Shown: piece after piece, positions 48,253 to 60,902 of the stretch
Position numbering within the stretch: position 1 is the stretch's first letter
How the letters are laid out: every line of letters begins with the position of its first letter
Assembly (NCBI GenBank): GCA_039654915.1
Contig: CM077599.1
Location: forward strand, 65,958,501-66,022,500
Reading direction: 5' to 3'
DNA length: 64,000 nt
Origin: Aquilaria yunnanensis
Taxonomy: Eukaryota > Streptophyta > Magnoliopsida > Malvales > Thymelaeaceae
Notes under the pieces: model-generated
The model's database searches: none
The model's input: the letters and a program-made list of their open reading frames with translations, nothing else
What the model was told of the DNA's origin: nothing
Position numbers and translations under genes: made by a program

Positions 48253-48807
48253 TAGGGATGGCAAGTGGATAGGTGAAATCAGTGATCTGTGGATATTCAT
48301 CCGTGACGGGTGAGTAAACGGTTAAAAATACCCGTGATGGGTAGGACGTAGGTAGCAACTCATACTCATTTGGCGAGTACGAGCAGGTGGCGGGTAGGAG
48401 GTATCTATCACGGGTAAATCAGCCCCACCTACCCATGAAACCCACAAGCATAAATTTCCCACTTATTAATTATAATGGAATACAACACCTACATTTAACT
48501 AATATTTTATACTAATCACATAAAGTATTTTCTTGTATATATGTTATGATTTTGTGTATTTTATGATTTTGTTGCATTATATGTAGAGAATGACTTTGTA
48601 TATATTTTTTATATTTTATTTTTATGAAATTTAAAAAACATAGTTTAAACCGTGGATTTCCAGTGGATATGGATTACCCATAGGTCATGGGCATGGGTGA
48701 GATTTTTCACCCGCTTGCGGATAGCCGCAAAGTCGTACTAAAAAAACTGCGAACATGGATGACGAGTAAGGGGTATCCGCGCCTAATCCACCCTGTTGCC
48801 ATCCCTA
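48253..48807. mobile_element. Non-autonomous hAT element, perfect 8-bp TSD
   Basis: Ends TAGGGATGGCAA and its exact inverse, flanked by identical 8-bp cccaaaag (48,245-48,252 and 48,808-48,815). GC-richer subterminal regions carry repeated 'cgggta/tacccg' words in both orientations around an AT-rich core. 555 bp, no transposase. The terminal sequence is shared with the element at 60,911-62,035. Confidence 0.93.
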
Positions 48808-48815
48808 CCCAAAAG

Positions 48816-50093
48816 TAGAAACGGAGAGCAAGAGTATGAATGGAAAATTATCACTTTTTAAAATTTAAGTAAGTAAAAAAATTATAAAAATAAGAATGAG
48901 AGTAACAATTGAAAGTAAGAGTTGAAGCACGAAAGTTGAAATGGTGAACGAAAATAGAAGAATTATTTAACTTAGGTGGATATCTCTATCCATTGACTTA
49001 AGCTCACGAACGATGGATCCACCTTTGAGCGTAAATGCACATATTTTTACTTCATTTACTTCGCGCAAACTATCTACTTTTCCTATTTCCTCCACCTCTC
49101 TTTACTATAGTATGAATTTGGTCATTTAAACTTACAACCGATTTTTAATTTTCTATCCCATCTCTTCTCATAGGACTCATAGATTTTTTTTCTTGCCCTA
49201 AAAATGCTGCTATCGTTACGCTTTTTCAACCATAAATTAACAAGTACCATGTTGCGAGTAAATGAAAAAAAATTAAAAAAATTACAAAACACACAAAATC
49301 TTTGGTTTATGTCTTGCTAAGAAGTGATTGTTAATCTCCTATTTTTTTAAAAAAATATACATATTGTTGAAGGGAATTTTTGTTCTCAAATATAAACTTT
49401 CAAATATTATTAATTTTTTATAATAAAAAATAAAAAATAAAATATTGCCTTTTTTTGTCGTGTGAAAAGGATTGTGTTATAAATCTCCTAAAAGGGGGAT
49501 TATTGCTAAATTTTCAATATAATACAAGCGTTACGTCTGATGAAAGGGAAAAAAAACAAAAAAGATGAAATAGCATATTATGTCCACTTCGTCTTCTCCC
49601 TACCCGTATACATTTAAAGTTCCCCTTCCATGAGGCCTACAGTTATCGTTTGTGTGGAAAAGTTATTCCCCCCTACATGAGAACATGCAAATGCCAAGCC
49701 CATTTGTGTCCTATTTCCTAACCTTACTAATGCTCCCATGAAAGATCCCTTTGACCCGCATTTGATTATTCTCTAATGCAACCTCATTAATAGAATTAAT
49801 CTAATATGAACTCCCCCTTAATTGCTAGTCACATTTGACTATATTTAAATGGTGTATATATAACATTTAACTTCTTTTAGGAAGCATTTCCCTTATTCTT
49901 TCTGTTTCTAGTTTAAAAAGGGAAAGGAATCGCAAAACTATTGCCAAAAATATCAAGGAAAGATTCCAATTTGATACAATCTTCTCCTATAATTCTTCCT
50001 CTATTTCACAACCCTAAAAATCTAAACTACACCCATGAATTTACTGTCCATTCTAGTTAGTGTAGAAAACCCATGAGAACTAATGAGAAACAA
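48816..50093. other. Non-coding stretch
   Basis: AT-rich with no exon, repeat pair or element ends recognised. Confidence 0.4.
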
Positions 50094-50254
50094 TGAGGTG
50101 AAGAATATGTCTTAATATTCATAGAACCAATTTACATCCTTTATACACATTCTACTACAATTCAGATTCTTACTTAAGGCCTAAAATCAAGCATAATACC
50201 ACATACAGCTATTTGCAAGATCAAATAATAGATTTGTTAAGATTCTTTCCTTCA
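50094..50254 (-). repeat. Copia 3' LTR
   Basis: Direct repeat of 58,248-58,412. Ends in CTTTCCTTCA next to the polypurine tract; starts TGAGGTGAAGAATATG. Confidence 0.85.
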
Positions 50255-50268
50255 ATACTCCCCCTCAA
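50255..50268 (-). other. Copia polypurine tract
   Basis: Reads TTGAGGGGGAGTAT on the minus strand directly before the 3' LTR, the expected plus-strand primer. Confidence 0.9.
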
Positions 50269-53070
50269 GTTGGAGTGTATGTTAATTACACTCAACATGT
50301 TAAGCAATGTCTCAAATTGTGTCGAACTCAAAGGCTTGGTGAACAAATATGCAAGCTGTTCTTTGGTTTGAATGTGTGCTTGTCTAATTGGCCTTCTTTG
50401 CACTTTCTCATGCACAACATGGTAATCGATTTCTATGTGCTTTGTACACTTATGAAATATTGGATTTGAAGCTGTGTATGGCCACTGGATTGTCAAAAAA
50501 TAATCAAATTGGCTATATGTAATTCACATTCAAAACCTTCATAATGTTCTATAACCAGATTACCTCATAATATGTGGTAGCCATGAAGAGATATTCTGGT
50601 TCTGCACTTGAATGGCCACTATACTCTATTTTTTTCATTTTCCAAAAGACTGGCACATGTTTGAGAAAGATGCAGTACCCAGTTATTGATCTACTTGTGT
50701 ATTTGCAACATGCCCAGTCGGCATATCAAAATACTTTCAATTCCAATGGCCATATGGATGGTTGAAAAATTCCTTGGCTTGTTTGATATATTTCAGGACC
50801 TTATGCACAACCTTAAGGTGTGGCTTTTTAGGTTTGTCCATAAATTGGCCCAATATGTGAAAAATGTACATAAGGTTTGGTCGTGTAATAGTGAAGTATA
50901 TGAGCCTTCCCACAACTCTTCAATATTGGGACAGATCCTCCAATAAATTTCCATTTTTCAGTGTGAGTGAAAGATTCTAATCAACTATAACATATGAGGT
51001 TTTATCTCCAAGAAACCATGTATCTTTAAGAATTTCTGAGGCATATTTTTTCTTGCATAACACAATTTCTTGGCTCGACCTAGCCATTTTTATTCCTAAA
51101 AAGTATTTTAGTTCCCCCATGTCCTTCAGTTTAAATTGATTAAAAAGAAACTGCTTGGTGTCCCTAGTGTCTTCTAAGCTATCTCCAGCCAAGATAAGAG
51201 CATCAACATAAACTAACAATGTCATAAGCTTATCTTAATGGGTTCGGACAAACAATGAATACTCTAACCAAGATTGATGAAAACAAGCTGACTTGAAAGC
51301 CATTAAAAGCTTAACAAACCATTATCATGTAGGCTATTTTAGACCATAGATGGACTTGTGCAGTTTGGAAACTCTAATCTCCTCTTTTTGTTCGAACCTA
51401 GGAAGAAGTTTCATGTACACTTCTTCATATAGATCTTCATGGAGAAATGTGTTCTTGACCTCAAGTTCATGTAGATGCTAGCCTTTCAAAGCTACTAGAC
51501 TGAGAAAGACTCATACCATAATCAATCTAGCCACAAGTGCAAAGATTTCACTATAATCAACTCCTTCAATTTGACTGTATCCTTTAGCAACTAGCTGGGC
51601 GTTGTAACATTCGATTGTCTCATTTGGGTTAAGTTTGATCTTGTAAACCACTTTGCAACCTATAGGTCATTTCCCAGATGGCCAAAGGCTCAAACTCCAA
51701 GTATAGTTGGCTTAAGGGGCTTGAACATCCTTATGCATGGCCTATTTCTGGATGATGAGCTTAATGGTAAAGGCTCTATGATTAGGTGATAGTTGATCAT
51801 AGAATAATACACGAGAGAAGGAATGAGCAATACTTGGAGTGATGATTAAGTCATGATGGAAAGGTTGCATTGACATGAAAGTCTTGCAAAAACATTGTTA
51901 CCTTAATGGTCCTTGTGGATCGCCAAGATGATAAGGCCGTTGCTAGATGTGAAGTAGTGTCTAATGGAGAGATAGAGTTTGATTCATCTGGTGATGGTGA
52001 AGGGTGTGAATCTAGTGGTACAAAAGGACTATAGGCACGATTATTGGTGGATTAATAGCAATTTGAATTTGTGTGTTTAATATCAACATATGATGGTTGT
52101 GTTTTTAGCTAGAAAATAGGCGGAGTTTGTTGAGTAGTTGGATAAGAGGTGGATATGAATGGAAAAGTATCCTTAAAAAATATAAAATCCCATGGAACAA
52201 AGACTTTTTGTTCTATTGGATCATATAGCCTATAATCTTTTTGACCATGAAACAACCTAGAAAAATGCATTTGGTCGAGTGTGGATCAAACTTGGTAGGC
52301 TTCGTAGGGTGAGTTGACACAAAACAAGCAACAAATACCTGTAGATAAGAGTAGTTTGGAATATGGCTCAACTTTTCAAAAGGTGTTTTGCCTTGAAGGA
52401 GTGGTGTCGGTGTTCTATTAATGAGATTGGTAGATATGAGGATAGCATCCCCTCAAAAATTGTTTAGGTAAATGGGCTTGAAAGAGAATGGCCCAAGCAA
52501 CATTAAGCAAGTGCCTATATTAGTGTTCAACAATACCATATGTTTATGCCGTGTTGATGTAACTAGTTCGATGAGTGATCCCCTTTGACGAGTAAAATTG
52601 GTTAAGTTTAAATTCGGAACCATAGTCAATATGCACAATTTTAACGCTTTTGTTGAAATGATTTTAACTATTTACAAGAAATGAACTAGAAAATTTCATG
52701 TTTTTGACTTGTTTTTCATAAAATAAACCTAAGTGCTCTTAGTGTGATCATCAACTATTATGAAAAAAGATTTTGCACTAGAAAATGAGGGGACATGATA
52801 TAAATAGTAGACTTATTCAGCATAGTACTTGAGGAAAAAGGCATTCTGGTTTGTTTGGCCAAAGGGCAAATAGAACATTCAATTGCATCACAAGCTTTAT
52901 TTGTAGAAAAGGAAAATGGTGAAGAAACTTTGTTGGAAGAGTGACCAAGGTGTTAATGCCAAAGACTTTGAGTTAGGTGAATGTTGTTGTATGTTTCTTT
53001 CCATGTTTAGTCAAGGCAATAGAGTCCTTCTCACTTATTTCTCATCCCAGTCATCTTACCCAAATATAGG
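50269..53070 (-). pseudogene. Copia integrase, reverse transcriptase and RNase H remnants
   Basis: From high to low coordinate on minus: GAG-pre-integrase words (CSICPLAKQTRMPF, about 52,850-52,890); an integrase core remnant (SEFKLNQFYSSKGITH region, then NVAWAILFQAHLP; about 52,450-52,650); the RT palm at 50,977-51,225 (LLVYVDALILAGDS, FKLKDMGELKYFLGIKMA); and the RNase H end at 50,221-50,496 (FHKCTKHIEIDYHVVHEKV, LAYLFTKPLSS). The catalytic YVDD is YVDA here, so the second aspartate is lost. Multiple stops and shifts occur throughout. Confidence 0.9.
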
Positions 53071-53325
53071 CCATGTATTAAGGTTGTTAAGGGTGAAAGG
53101 CGCACATTAGGCGCTAGACCCTTATATCACCTTAGGAGCAAGGCGCACAAAAAAGGGCCCGCCCAAGTGAAAAGGGGCGTTAAAAAAAACATGCAGTATG
53201 GTAGAAGATATGACATCAAATAATAAAAATTTCATAAAAAATAATAGAGTTTACCTATTAAAAGCTTAACATATAGAAGTTGCAAGAGAGAAATCAGTTT
53301 ATAACTAATGAAAAAATCCTCCTAA

Positions 53326-56026
53326 TTATAAAAAAATGCTAGTACTACTTTGACTGACTATAGTAATACAATATTTTAGAAAAAAATCGTCCTCCTCTTC
53401 CTCATTATTGGACTCCTCATCTAAAATCTTATCACTCTCAAGTTCTCCCCCAAATTCACAACCCTTTGGCTCTTCATCTTCAGTCTCCTCAAACTCTACC
53501 TCTTGCTCTTCAATGTCCAACTATAATCCTAATGTTGAAGCTATTTGTTTCATTTTTTTCATTTCTTCTTGTGTATTTTATTAGTTCACTCACACCACTT
53601 GCAATTGGAACATCCCCCCAAGTTAACCCATCATCACCAAAAACGGGTTTTTCCTCTTTATTCACAGAAGCACCAATCTTCCCAACCAACCACTCATTTG
53701 AGTCATCAACATCATTTAAACATATAGGGTCAATGACATTCCTCCTATTATAACGAGTATGTAGTTTTTTATTATACTTGACATACACCAGATCATTCAA
53801 CTTCTGTTGCCCTAACGTATTTCTTCTCTTGGTATGGATCTACGAAGAAGAGTAAAAAGATAAAAGTAAATAAAAAAATAATTGATTTTCTAAAAAATTA
53901 AAAGTTATTAAAATGTCATTATGCACCTGTTGAAATACACTCCAGTTACGCTCACAGCCACATGCACTACATGTTAAACTAAGAATTTGGATTGCAAATT
54001 GTTGCAAAGTTGGAGCAGAACTTCCATATAAAAGTCCACCACTCAGCTACATAGGATAACATAAAATAATAGCTAACAATTATTGATACATAGTTTAGAA
54101 TTTAAAGGGAAAAAAATAGGTAGTTGAGTTATAGGAGAAAAATAATGCAAAACAAAAGCATTTACCTAGGGACTTGGTAACCCTTGTCCTTTTAGCTATG
54201 TCAATACCGAAAAGACCTTCTCATTTCTTGTAGATATGGAGCTCATCCATTATTTTAAGTTGATCGGCCTTGCTTCGAACCAATCGACTCACACAAGAGT
54301 AAAGCCCTTCATTAATTCTTCCATCAAACTCCATATCTGGGTTATCATAAAAGTGAGCTGGATTTAAAAAGTGACTAGTTACATGCAATGGATGATGAAG
54401 TTGATATTCTCAGTGCTTATCAATGATTCTAAACGCATCCTTATATTTATACTCGTTTTCATTCATAACTATCTTGATAGATTTTTTTTACTCTCTCCAT
54501 AGCCTAATAAATGTATCCTATGGCAGGCTTTACTTCACCATCAACATGCTGAAGTACACAGACAAGTGGATCCATAGCCTTCAAGATGAACACCACATTG
54601 TTCCAAAATGAAGGCATCAAAACTGTCTCGGCAACTCTTTTTCCCTTTGCCTCCTTAGCCCATTTACTAGCAATCCATTCTTGAGAGATGAACATGTTTC
54701 TCAAATTAGATTTCAACTCATGAATCCGCTGCAAGGAAAGATAAGATGTAGCAAATCTAGTCTTCCCTGCTCTAACTAACTCCTTTCTGTCAGTAAAATG
54801 CCTTATCATGTTCAACTCTATTGTGTGGTTGTATATGTAACCTGTCAATGTAATTGCTCTCTCCAAGGTCTTTGGAAAATGTCTTTTAGCATTAAATCTA
54901 TGCAATGGACAGTGTAAGGTGTCCCAAACAAATCCTTCTTTTTAGCTTGCAACAACTTTCCTATCACCGCAAAAATAAAATTTGACGGTTGATTTAAAAT
55001 TTAAGTGGTAGTTAATAAATAAAATATCATTATGTCAAAAAAATTAAATAAGTACATGTTAAGACATAATTTGATCCATTACCAGAAACTGCTTGCCCAA
55101 CATTAGCCTCCTCAATTTCTTCAACAAAAGAATCTAGTAACTCAAAATTTTTTTCTCATATGTGCAAGAAAGATGAAGCATCAATAGATTTGATGAACAT
55201 AGTTCCAACTGAACAATTCACCAAAAAGTTCATCAGACTTTTATTTTGTTGTGTCGGTCCATGCATCAGACATAATTGTACAACCATGCTTCTTCCAAGC
55301 TTCCTTGTGGTTATTAAGCAACTCATTTGTGTGTTACACTTCATTCTTGAGTAATGGAACTCCGACTCATGGTAGCTTGGAGGTTTTAAAACATGCCCAC
55401 ACTGACTAATGGCTTCAATAACACACTTAAAAGCATCTAACCGAGCAACATTAAATGGGATTTCAGCTTGGTAGAAGAACTGAGCTATGTACTGTATTGT
55501 TATTTCTTTTCTCTTTTTATCACATGCATCGACAGTGTTAGTCTGTTTCATCTTCTTCCTATCTTCAACAACCTTTTTTCAGGCTTTTAATGCACAAAGG
55601 AATCCATGGGTCCTTTCTGCCTTGGCTTTCTTGAGCCTAAGTTGCCCACTGCTGCTATTGGCAATACTTCTTTTCCTAGCCATTGTACTACTGTTACACT
55701 TCATCTCCATCATCATCATCAATCTCTACAACATTATCCATCTCAAAGTCTTCAAAGTTCGAGAGCGTGTTGTAATTCTGTTTCTAGAGTTTCTTCTCAG
55801 TCATATGGTTTTGAAGTTCTTCTCTAACATTTTTAGGATAACTCATGCATTTCTTTGCATTCTTATTCCCACCAATTTGATGTTGTTTTGCCCTATGTAT
55901 CCCACAATTTGTTACTTTCTTACAAAACATGCATGTGATTGAATTTGGATTGTTAGGATCAGCTAAGTAATTGTACTTCCACGCTGGGTCTATTTTATGA
56001 CTGCCAACATCTGATGAACCAGCCAT
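53326..56026 (-). pseudogene. hAT transposase (BED / DUF659 / hAT-C)
   Basis: Starts at ATG 56,026. The BED zinc finger (55,784-56,026) shows DPAWKYNYL, CMFCKK, GIHRAKQHQIGG and a following Cys. An acidic linker follows (about 55,700). The DUF659-type core (55,156-55,551) shows IPFNVARLDAF and PPSYHESEFHYSRMK, then GTMFIKSIDASSF. The middle domain (54,504-54,905) shows YNHTIELNMIRHFT, TRFATSYLSLQRI and FWNNVVFILKAMDPLV. The hAT dimerisation region (about 53,790-54,020) shows LSLTCSACGCERNWSVF, then after an intron the LNDLVYVKYNKKL block. An acidic C-tail follows (53,326-53,520). Several stops and shifts suggest inactivity. The family cuts and pastes DNA with 8-bp target duplications. Confidence 0.9.
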
Positions 56027-56097
56027 TTTGATGTTATTTGTAATACAAAATTAATCAATGAATAATTATATTTATATTCTATACTAGTGTAATAAGC

Positions 56098-56450
56098 AAA
56101 GAAAAGAAAAATTATAAAAAATAAAATGAAACGTAACAAGAAAATAAAAAAATAGACAAAATAAATGAAAGAAAAAAATGAACAAAAAAAGAAACAAGAT
56201 AACGAAACAAATGTAAACAGAAAAATAAACAAAAAAAAAATAAGAAAATAAAATGAGAAAATAGACAAAAAGAAATCAGAAAAGAAATAAATGGAACAAA
56301 AGCAAACAAACAAAGGTAAAAGAGGACTGCCTAAATCCTAAACGAAACGAAAAAGAAACTAAAACAAAAAAAAGGTGAAGTAAACAAAACAAAAGCAAAT
56401 GAAAAAATAAAAAAAAAAAACAAAGTAAAAAACATAAAGAATGAAAGTGG
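56098..56450. repeat. A-rich low-complexity tract inside hAT
   Basis: About 350 bp almost entirely of A with single G, C or T every 4-8 bases (types aaagaaa, aacaaaa, aataaa). It lies just upstream of the transposase start, in the 5' untranslated or promoter region of the minus-strand gene. The long Phe-rich frames over it on minus are an artefact of this composition. Confidence 0.8.
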
Positions 56451-56863
56451 ACATGTGCAGCTAATTAAGGGTAGCATTAAAAAATATAAAAAATACCTTT
56501 AGTAGGAAGGCTGGCAGTAGGGACTGTAAGGGCGTTAGGCCCATCTTCTCAATTTCTTCAACACTCATCTTTTTTTTTTTCCCAATCAACTCAATATCAC
56601 CAGCTGCAGTGTTTTTAGTCTAAAAACCTACTTTATTTATAGAGTCAATGGGCTAGGTAAAAAAAAAACTGCTAAAGCCCATTTTATTAAAATTTAAATG
56701 GGCTGGACACTTAAAAGACGACAGACTTCCAGCAGCAGCAGACTTCCAATTGGAAAGGCGAGCACCCAATTGAAGGCCTCTTGCCTCCACCATGCCAAGT
56801 CGGCATGTCGGCACCTAGAGGTAGGTGAGCGCCTTGAGCGCCTTTGACAACCTTGCCCTGTAT

Positions 56864-58247
56864 GGCACAAACTTTTGTAAGAAAAATAGTTGCATAAAAT
56901 AAATCAAATGCCAATTTACTTATGGAGATTATATTCGAATACAAGAATGGTACACATAGGACATAATAAAAGGATGAAATGGGGAGAGAAAACCACTTTG
57001 CCAATGTGAGTATCTCAAGCCAAGTTACCATTTAGCAATTTAACCGATCAGTTGTTAATAGGCTTCCATAATGTGAAAAGTGAAGGGGTACAAACTATGT
57101 GATCATTAGCACTACTATCTAATACCCACATGCTTTCTTTGCCATTTTGAGATAAAGAAAATGCTTTACCTAAGAGTTCTTCATAATCGGGAACATTACC
57201 AACTTGGTTAACTAAAGTGGCTTTAGTTTTGCTAAAAAAACTTATGAGTTGTTGACATTCCTCTTATGTAAATAGGGAATTAGTTGTTGCCTCTCTTTTG
57301 TCATCCGTGGAAGCCATATGATTCCCTCTTGAACTCTCTTGTCCTTCTTCAACAACCTTTCTTTTATAGCAGTACTCACAAGTATTGCCTTTCCCATTGC
57401 AGAATGTACAATTATGGGGTACCTCACATTGAGGTTGTTCCTTTCCACTTGATACTTCTGCCTACTTCTCATAGTGAGGTGTCAACAAATATACCTTATT
57501 CGCACATGGAAGAGGATCCATTACCATTGCATTGCTACCAACTATAGCATAGTTGTCATTGAGTCTCATTAGAAATTTCATTGTTTTATCGTTTTGAATG
57601 TAGGCTTTGATCTCTTTGGCTGCCTCATAGCTACAATGAGGTATTTCATAGAGTGCATCTTTTTCATCCTAGAGACCCTTGAGTTTCATGAAGAACAACA
57701 TTACAGAACTAGTTCTTTGTTCACAGTTGTGAATTGCATTCTCTATATGAAAAAACTGAACAATATTTGCATGAGAAAACCTTTCTTATAGTTCAAACCA
57801 CATACCTCTAGCATCCTTACAGTGAATAATGCTTTTCAAGATTTTCTGTTTACAAAGATTCGAGCAACCATGTCTTGACCAGTATGTTGTAGCAATCCCA
57901 TTATTGTTGTTCTTTAACCCTATAAGTTAGCTTTTTGATAGATCCATTCACTAACTCTTTCTTTTCTTTGATGGTCAAAGCCATGCTTATAGCCTAGACC
58001 CATGTTCTGTGGTTATCTTCCACCAAAAGCTGTGACACGAGAACTACGCCAAGCCGATCCGAATGATGAAAGAACAATGGATGATTAGAATTTTCCCATA
58101 GCTCTAGAGGCTTTAAAGAAATCGGAGGCTTGCCATGCTCTACAAGCCTCTAATCTTCATTGTCAGGCATGGTGTTTTGATATTTTGGTTGTACTGTGTT
58201 TCATGCTATGCCCAAATCTTTTGCTCTAATACTATAAAAAGAAACAG
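56864..58247 (-). pseudogene. Copia Gag and protease remnants
   Basis: Gag begins MPDNED at 58,170 and contains FHHSDRLGVVLVSQLLVEDN then MALTIKEKKELVNGSI, the typical copia Gag N-terminal block. Farther down is a zinc-knuckle-like CTFCNGKGNTCEYCYKRK (His replaced by Asn; about 57,370-57,430), then a protease active-site region WVLDSSANDHIVC (DSGA changed to DSSA; about 57,090-57,130), then the LVFEYNLHK/VCAIQ block up to the hAT insertion. Many stops. Confidence 0.85.
58223..58234 (-). other. Copia primer-binding site
   Basis: TAGTATTAGAGC on minus, 13 bp inside the 5' LTR. Two mismatches from the tRNA-iMet-complementary TGGTATCAGAGC used by copia elements. Confidence 0.75.
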
Positions 58248-58412
58248 TGTGATGAAGAATATGTGTTCTTAATATTCATAAAACTAATTTACATTTTTTA
58301 TGCACATTTTATTACAAATCAGATCCTTACATGAGACCTGCAATCAAACAAAATACTGCATACAACTATTGCTAAGATCAAATAGTAGATTTGCTAAGAT
58401 TTTTTTCTTCAA
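58248..58412 (-). repeat. Copia 5' LTR
   Basis: Direct repeat of 50,094-50,254. The inner part runs TGAAGAATATG...TTCTTCA, with short inverted ends TGAAGAA/TTCTTCA. Confidence 0.85.
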
Positions 58413-58735
58413 TAAAAACTGACTCCATTTCTCCTGGTGTTTCATATTGAACCAATGCCAAATCAATGAGATCTTTCCTTATTCTCATCCAAATCCTCCT
58501 ACAAAATAATAAAAGGCCAAGGATCACGTGCTCATCATTTTCAAAGTCATTCTCACCATCATACATTTTGTTGAGCAAAGCCATCACTTTTGTGTATGTT
58601 TCTTTCCTAAAAGCAGTTCTCCAAGGTCTAGGTTGTCAATTGAAGGTTTGGTTACGGTAATTATTTCCCCAAACTCAAATTCTAACATTAAATCACATTT
58701 TATTTTAGTTGGCACATTGAACAAGAATTTGATTT
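58413..58735 (-). pseudogene. DUF1985/Ulp1-transposon-like gene fragment
   Basis: Minus strand reads EIKFLFNVPTKIKCDLMLEF then SIDNLDLGELLLGKK, and after a one-base shift MALLNKMYDGENDF then EHVILGLLLFCRRIWMRIRK and DLIDLALVQY. The charged-then-hydrophobic LLLF...LIDLALVQ pattern resembles the DUF1985 domain of plant Ulp1-carrying MULE genes. The copia element inserted at its downstream end; no continuation was recognised left of 50,094. Family assignment tentative; coding nature likely. Confidence 0.4.
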
Positions 58736-60902
58736 CTTAACAAGTGTAGTATAGAACAAGGTATCAGTAGTATGACTTTAATAGCATGTAAGTAGAATTC
58801 AACGTAGGATTGTAATCATTCATAATTATATGAAATGGGTTCTATAATATATAAATCAGGTTCCATAATGTAGGAGTATGAAGATTGGGTGTAAGGACAT
58901 TGATTCAAGGTTAGAACTTGGATTTAAAATTAGGAGTTGATTGGCCATTGTATGAAACTAGCTACCCTGTGTATAAGTGTAAAGATTGAATTGGTGAGTA
59001 ACTATTGTAGAAATTGAGTTGTTGTTATATGAACATAGTATGGAGTTTTAATACATGAAATTAAGATACTAATGTACGAATATAGGTTCATATATGTATG
59101 ATACTGCTTTCCTATTAGATAGGTTTTAAGTTTTGATATAGTATGAAACTAGAAAAGAACTGTATGAACTGGAAATGATTTTTGTTGTAGCAACATGTTT
59201 AGGAGTCACACCAATCAATTTATACCTAGTTTGACTCGACAACTTATAATGGTCTACGATACATCAATGGTTTGATAGTATGGTTATGCTAAAATAACCT
59301 TAGTTTCGCACCCATAAATTGGCATCTAAATTTGATTTTAATTTACTTTGCTTTCTTTGAAAAATATTAATTAATTTACAAAACCATGGATTCATCAAAG
59401 CACCCAGATATAGGTCTTAGAATTTATTATTTTATTTTGAATATTTTAGTTCTAAACCATGAATCCTATTGGATCATTCGCATGTGGATCTTCAATTTTA
59501 TCAGAAATTGTTTCCCTAAATTCATCGTAGGGTTATATTAAATTCATACAGAATAAAATTTTCTAGGATGATTTTTTTGGATATGTTATGAGGATTAAAA
59601 TAAACTTAAAATTAAACTACTCTAAAAAATAAAAATTACCACCCTAACCCTAAATTTCTATGTAATTTTAGGAATTTAATTGATGCATGATATAAAAAAA
59701 TAACAAAAAAACAAATAGAAATTGAATTAAAAGAAAAGTAACAGTGGTCACTGACCAATCTATAAAATAGAAAGGGTTTACAGACTCAATTAAACAAAAA
59801 AGAAACATTAGGGGCTAAAGTTGTTATACCAAAAAATAAAAAGTTGTTTAGGTCAACAGGTCGAGTGGTAGGTAAGGTGGCTAGTCGCAATATGGGTCAT
59901 TGATCAAGTGTAATCTTCTTTTTGAATTCTCATTATGTCAGTGATGATTGGATGAGCAGTGGCATGGGCTTGCTGGGATGGATGCAACAGCCTTCAAGAA
60001 TGGTAGAACTCAAGTGGTGAAGTCGAATACGATGAATCGATTAGGGGACATGGTGGTGTTTAGTTGTGGAAAATTCTCATTTTTTTTTCTAATTTTTTTT
60101 AAAAGTTTGAGCATAGCATGTTTTATGGATGTTTTTTATGTGTTAAAATGGAAAACATCTAAAATGATGTTTTCTACAAAATTTTAAAAAGTAATATTTT
60201 CCAAATCCTTAAAACAAGCTATACACTTAAACTTTTATTAAAGAAATTTGAAAATGAAAAATGTTTATATATCCAAACAATACATAAGGGTTTCAAATTT
60301 CTTATTGTTTCTTGCTAAAGAAAGTTCAATGAGATTTAAGACCAAACACTAGGAGTATATACTCTATTTGATGGAAGGTAGGAAACATTTGTTTCCATCA
60401 CAACTTTGTCTCTATAGAAAATCTAGGGTTGCAGGCTTGCACTTGTTTTTCTTCTAGTTGGCCACTTCTCATTCTCCTCTTATTCTCCCATTATGTTTTT
60501 CATTCTACCCAACATCATTCCCATCTTTCACCGTTGTCCATTGTCGTTCACAACTGATCACCATTGTTCCCAGTGTGACCTTGCCATGCCGGTTGTTTCC
60601 TCTCACAATCACATTGTTCACCCAATTTTGAGAACCAAAAATAGTGGGTTTATTATAAATATTTTAGGGATGTTGTTGTGCATCCAATTCATGGTTTCTA
60701 TATTCTTCTTATAATCGCAATTTCAAACAAAAGGTGGCTGCTTTCAGAATAAGGTTGCAGAACAGAAGGTAATGAATAGGCTTGGTTCGCAGGCTTTGCT
60801 AGTTTTCTCTTCATATTGTCCTCCCCTCGTGGTTCAAAACAAAGACAATGGATAGAGGTGAATGGTGATCTACGTTCATGGGTTCATAAATTTTGAGGTT
60901 AG
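58736..60902. other. Non-coding stretch, part repeat-like
   Basis: 58,760-59,200 has degenerate 'tatgaaactag/gtatgaa' words like those beyond 62 kb. Open frames near 59,948-60,187 and 60,493-60,714 have no recognisable domain. No supported gene. Confidence 0.35.

Larger units (their letters stand above)
53079..56855 (-). mobile_element. hAT transposon inserted in the copia element
   Basis: Imperfect TIRs: TAAGGTTGTTAAGGG at 53,079 and, inverted, CAAGGTTGTCAAAGGCG at 56,855. Both continue into GC-rich aggcgc repeats. 8-bp flanks CCATGTAT (53,071-53,078) and CCCTGTAT (56,856-56,863) differ at one base, fitting hAT. It encodes a transposase on the minus strand (BED, DUF659, hAT dimerisation) with stops. 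It is inserted just after the copia VCAIQ block between protease and integrase, so it is younger than the copia. Confidence 0.92.
50094..58412 (-). mobile_element. Ty1/copia retrotransposon, split by a hAT insertion
   Basis: Minus-strand copia element with short LTRs at 50,094-50,254 (3' LTR) and 58,248-58,412 (5' LTR), about 80% alike by eye. A polypurine tract lies at 50,255-50,268 and a primer-binding site at 58,223-58,234 (TAGTATTAGAGC on minus, two changes from the initiator-Met-tRNA-type TGGTATCAGAGC). Domain order is Gag, protease, integrase, RT and RNase H, the copia order. A hAT transposon (53,079-56,855) separates protease from integrase. All coding parts have many stops and shifts, so it is dead. 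No clear 5-bp target duplication remains. The short LTRs place it among small-LTR copia lineages. Confidence 0.92.

Noticed and set aside
53466..53753. Plus-strand frames within the hAT transposase
   Set aside because: Antisense shadows of the real minus-strand C-terminal exons.
55487..55942. 151-codon plus-strand hydrophobic frame
   Set aside because: Antisense of the transposase BED/linker region; no homology expected and the minus strand explains the sequence.
55990..56313. Phe-rich frames over the A-rich tract
   Set aside because: Homopolymeric composition alone generates these frames; they overlap the BED-domain start in another frame.
60493..60714. 73-codon plus-strand frame with several Cys/His
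   Set aside because: No conserved spacing of a zinc motif and no splice or homologue support.
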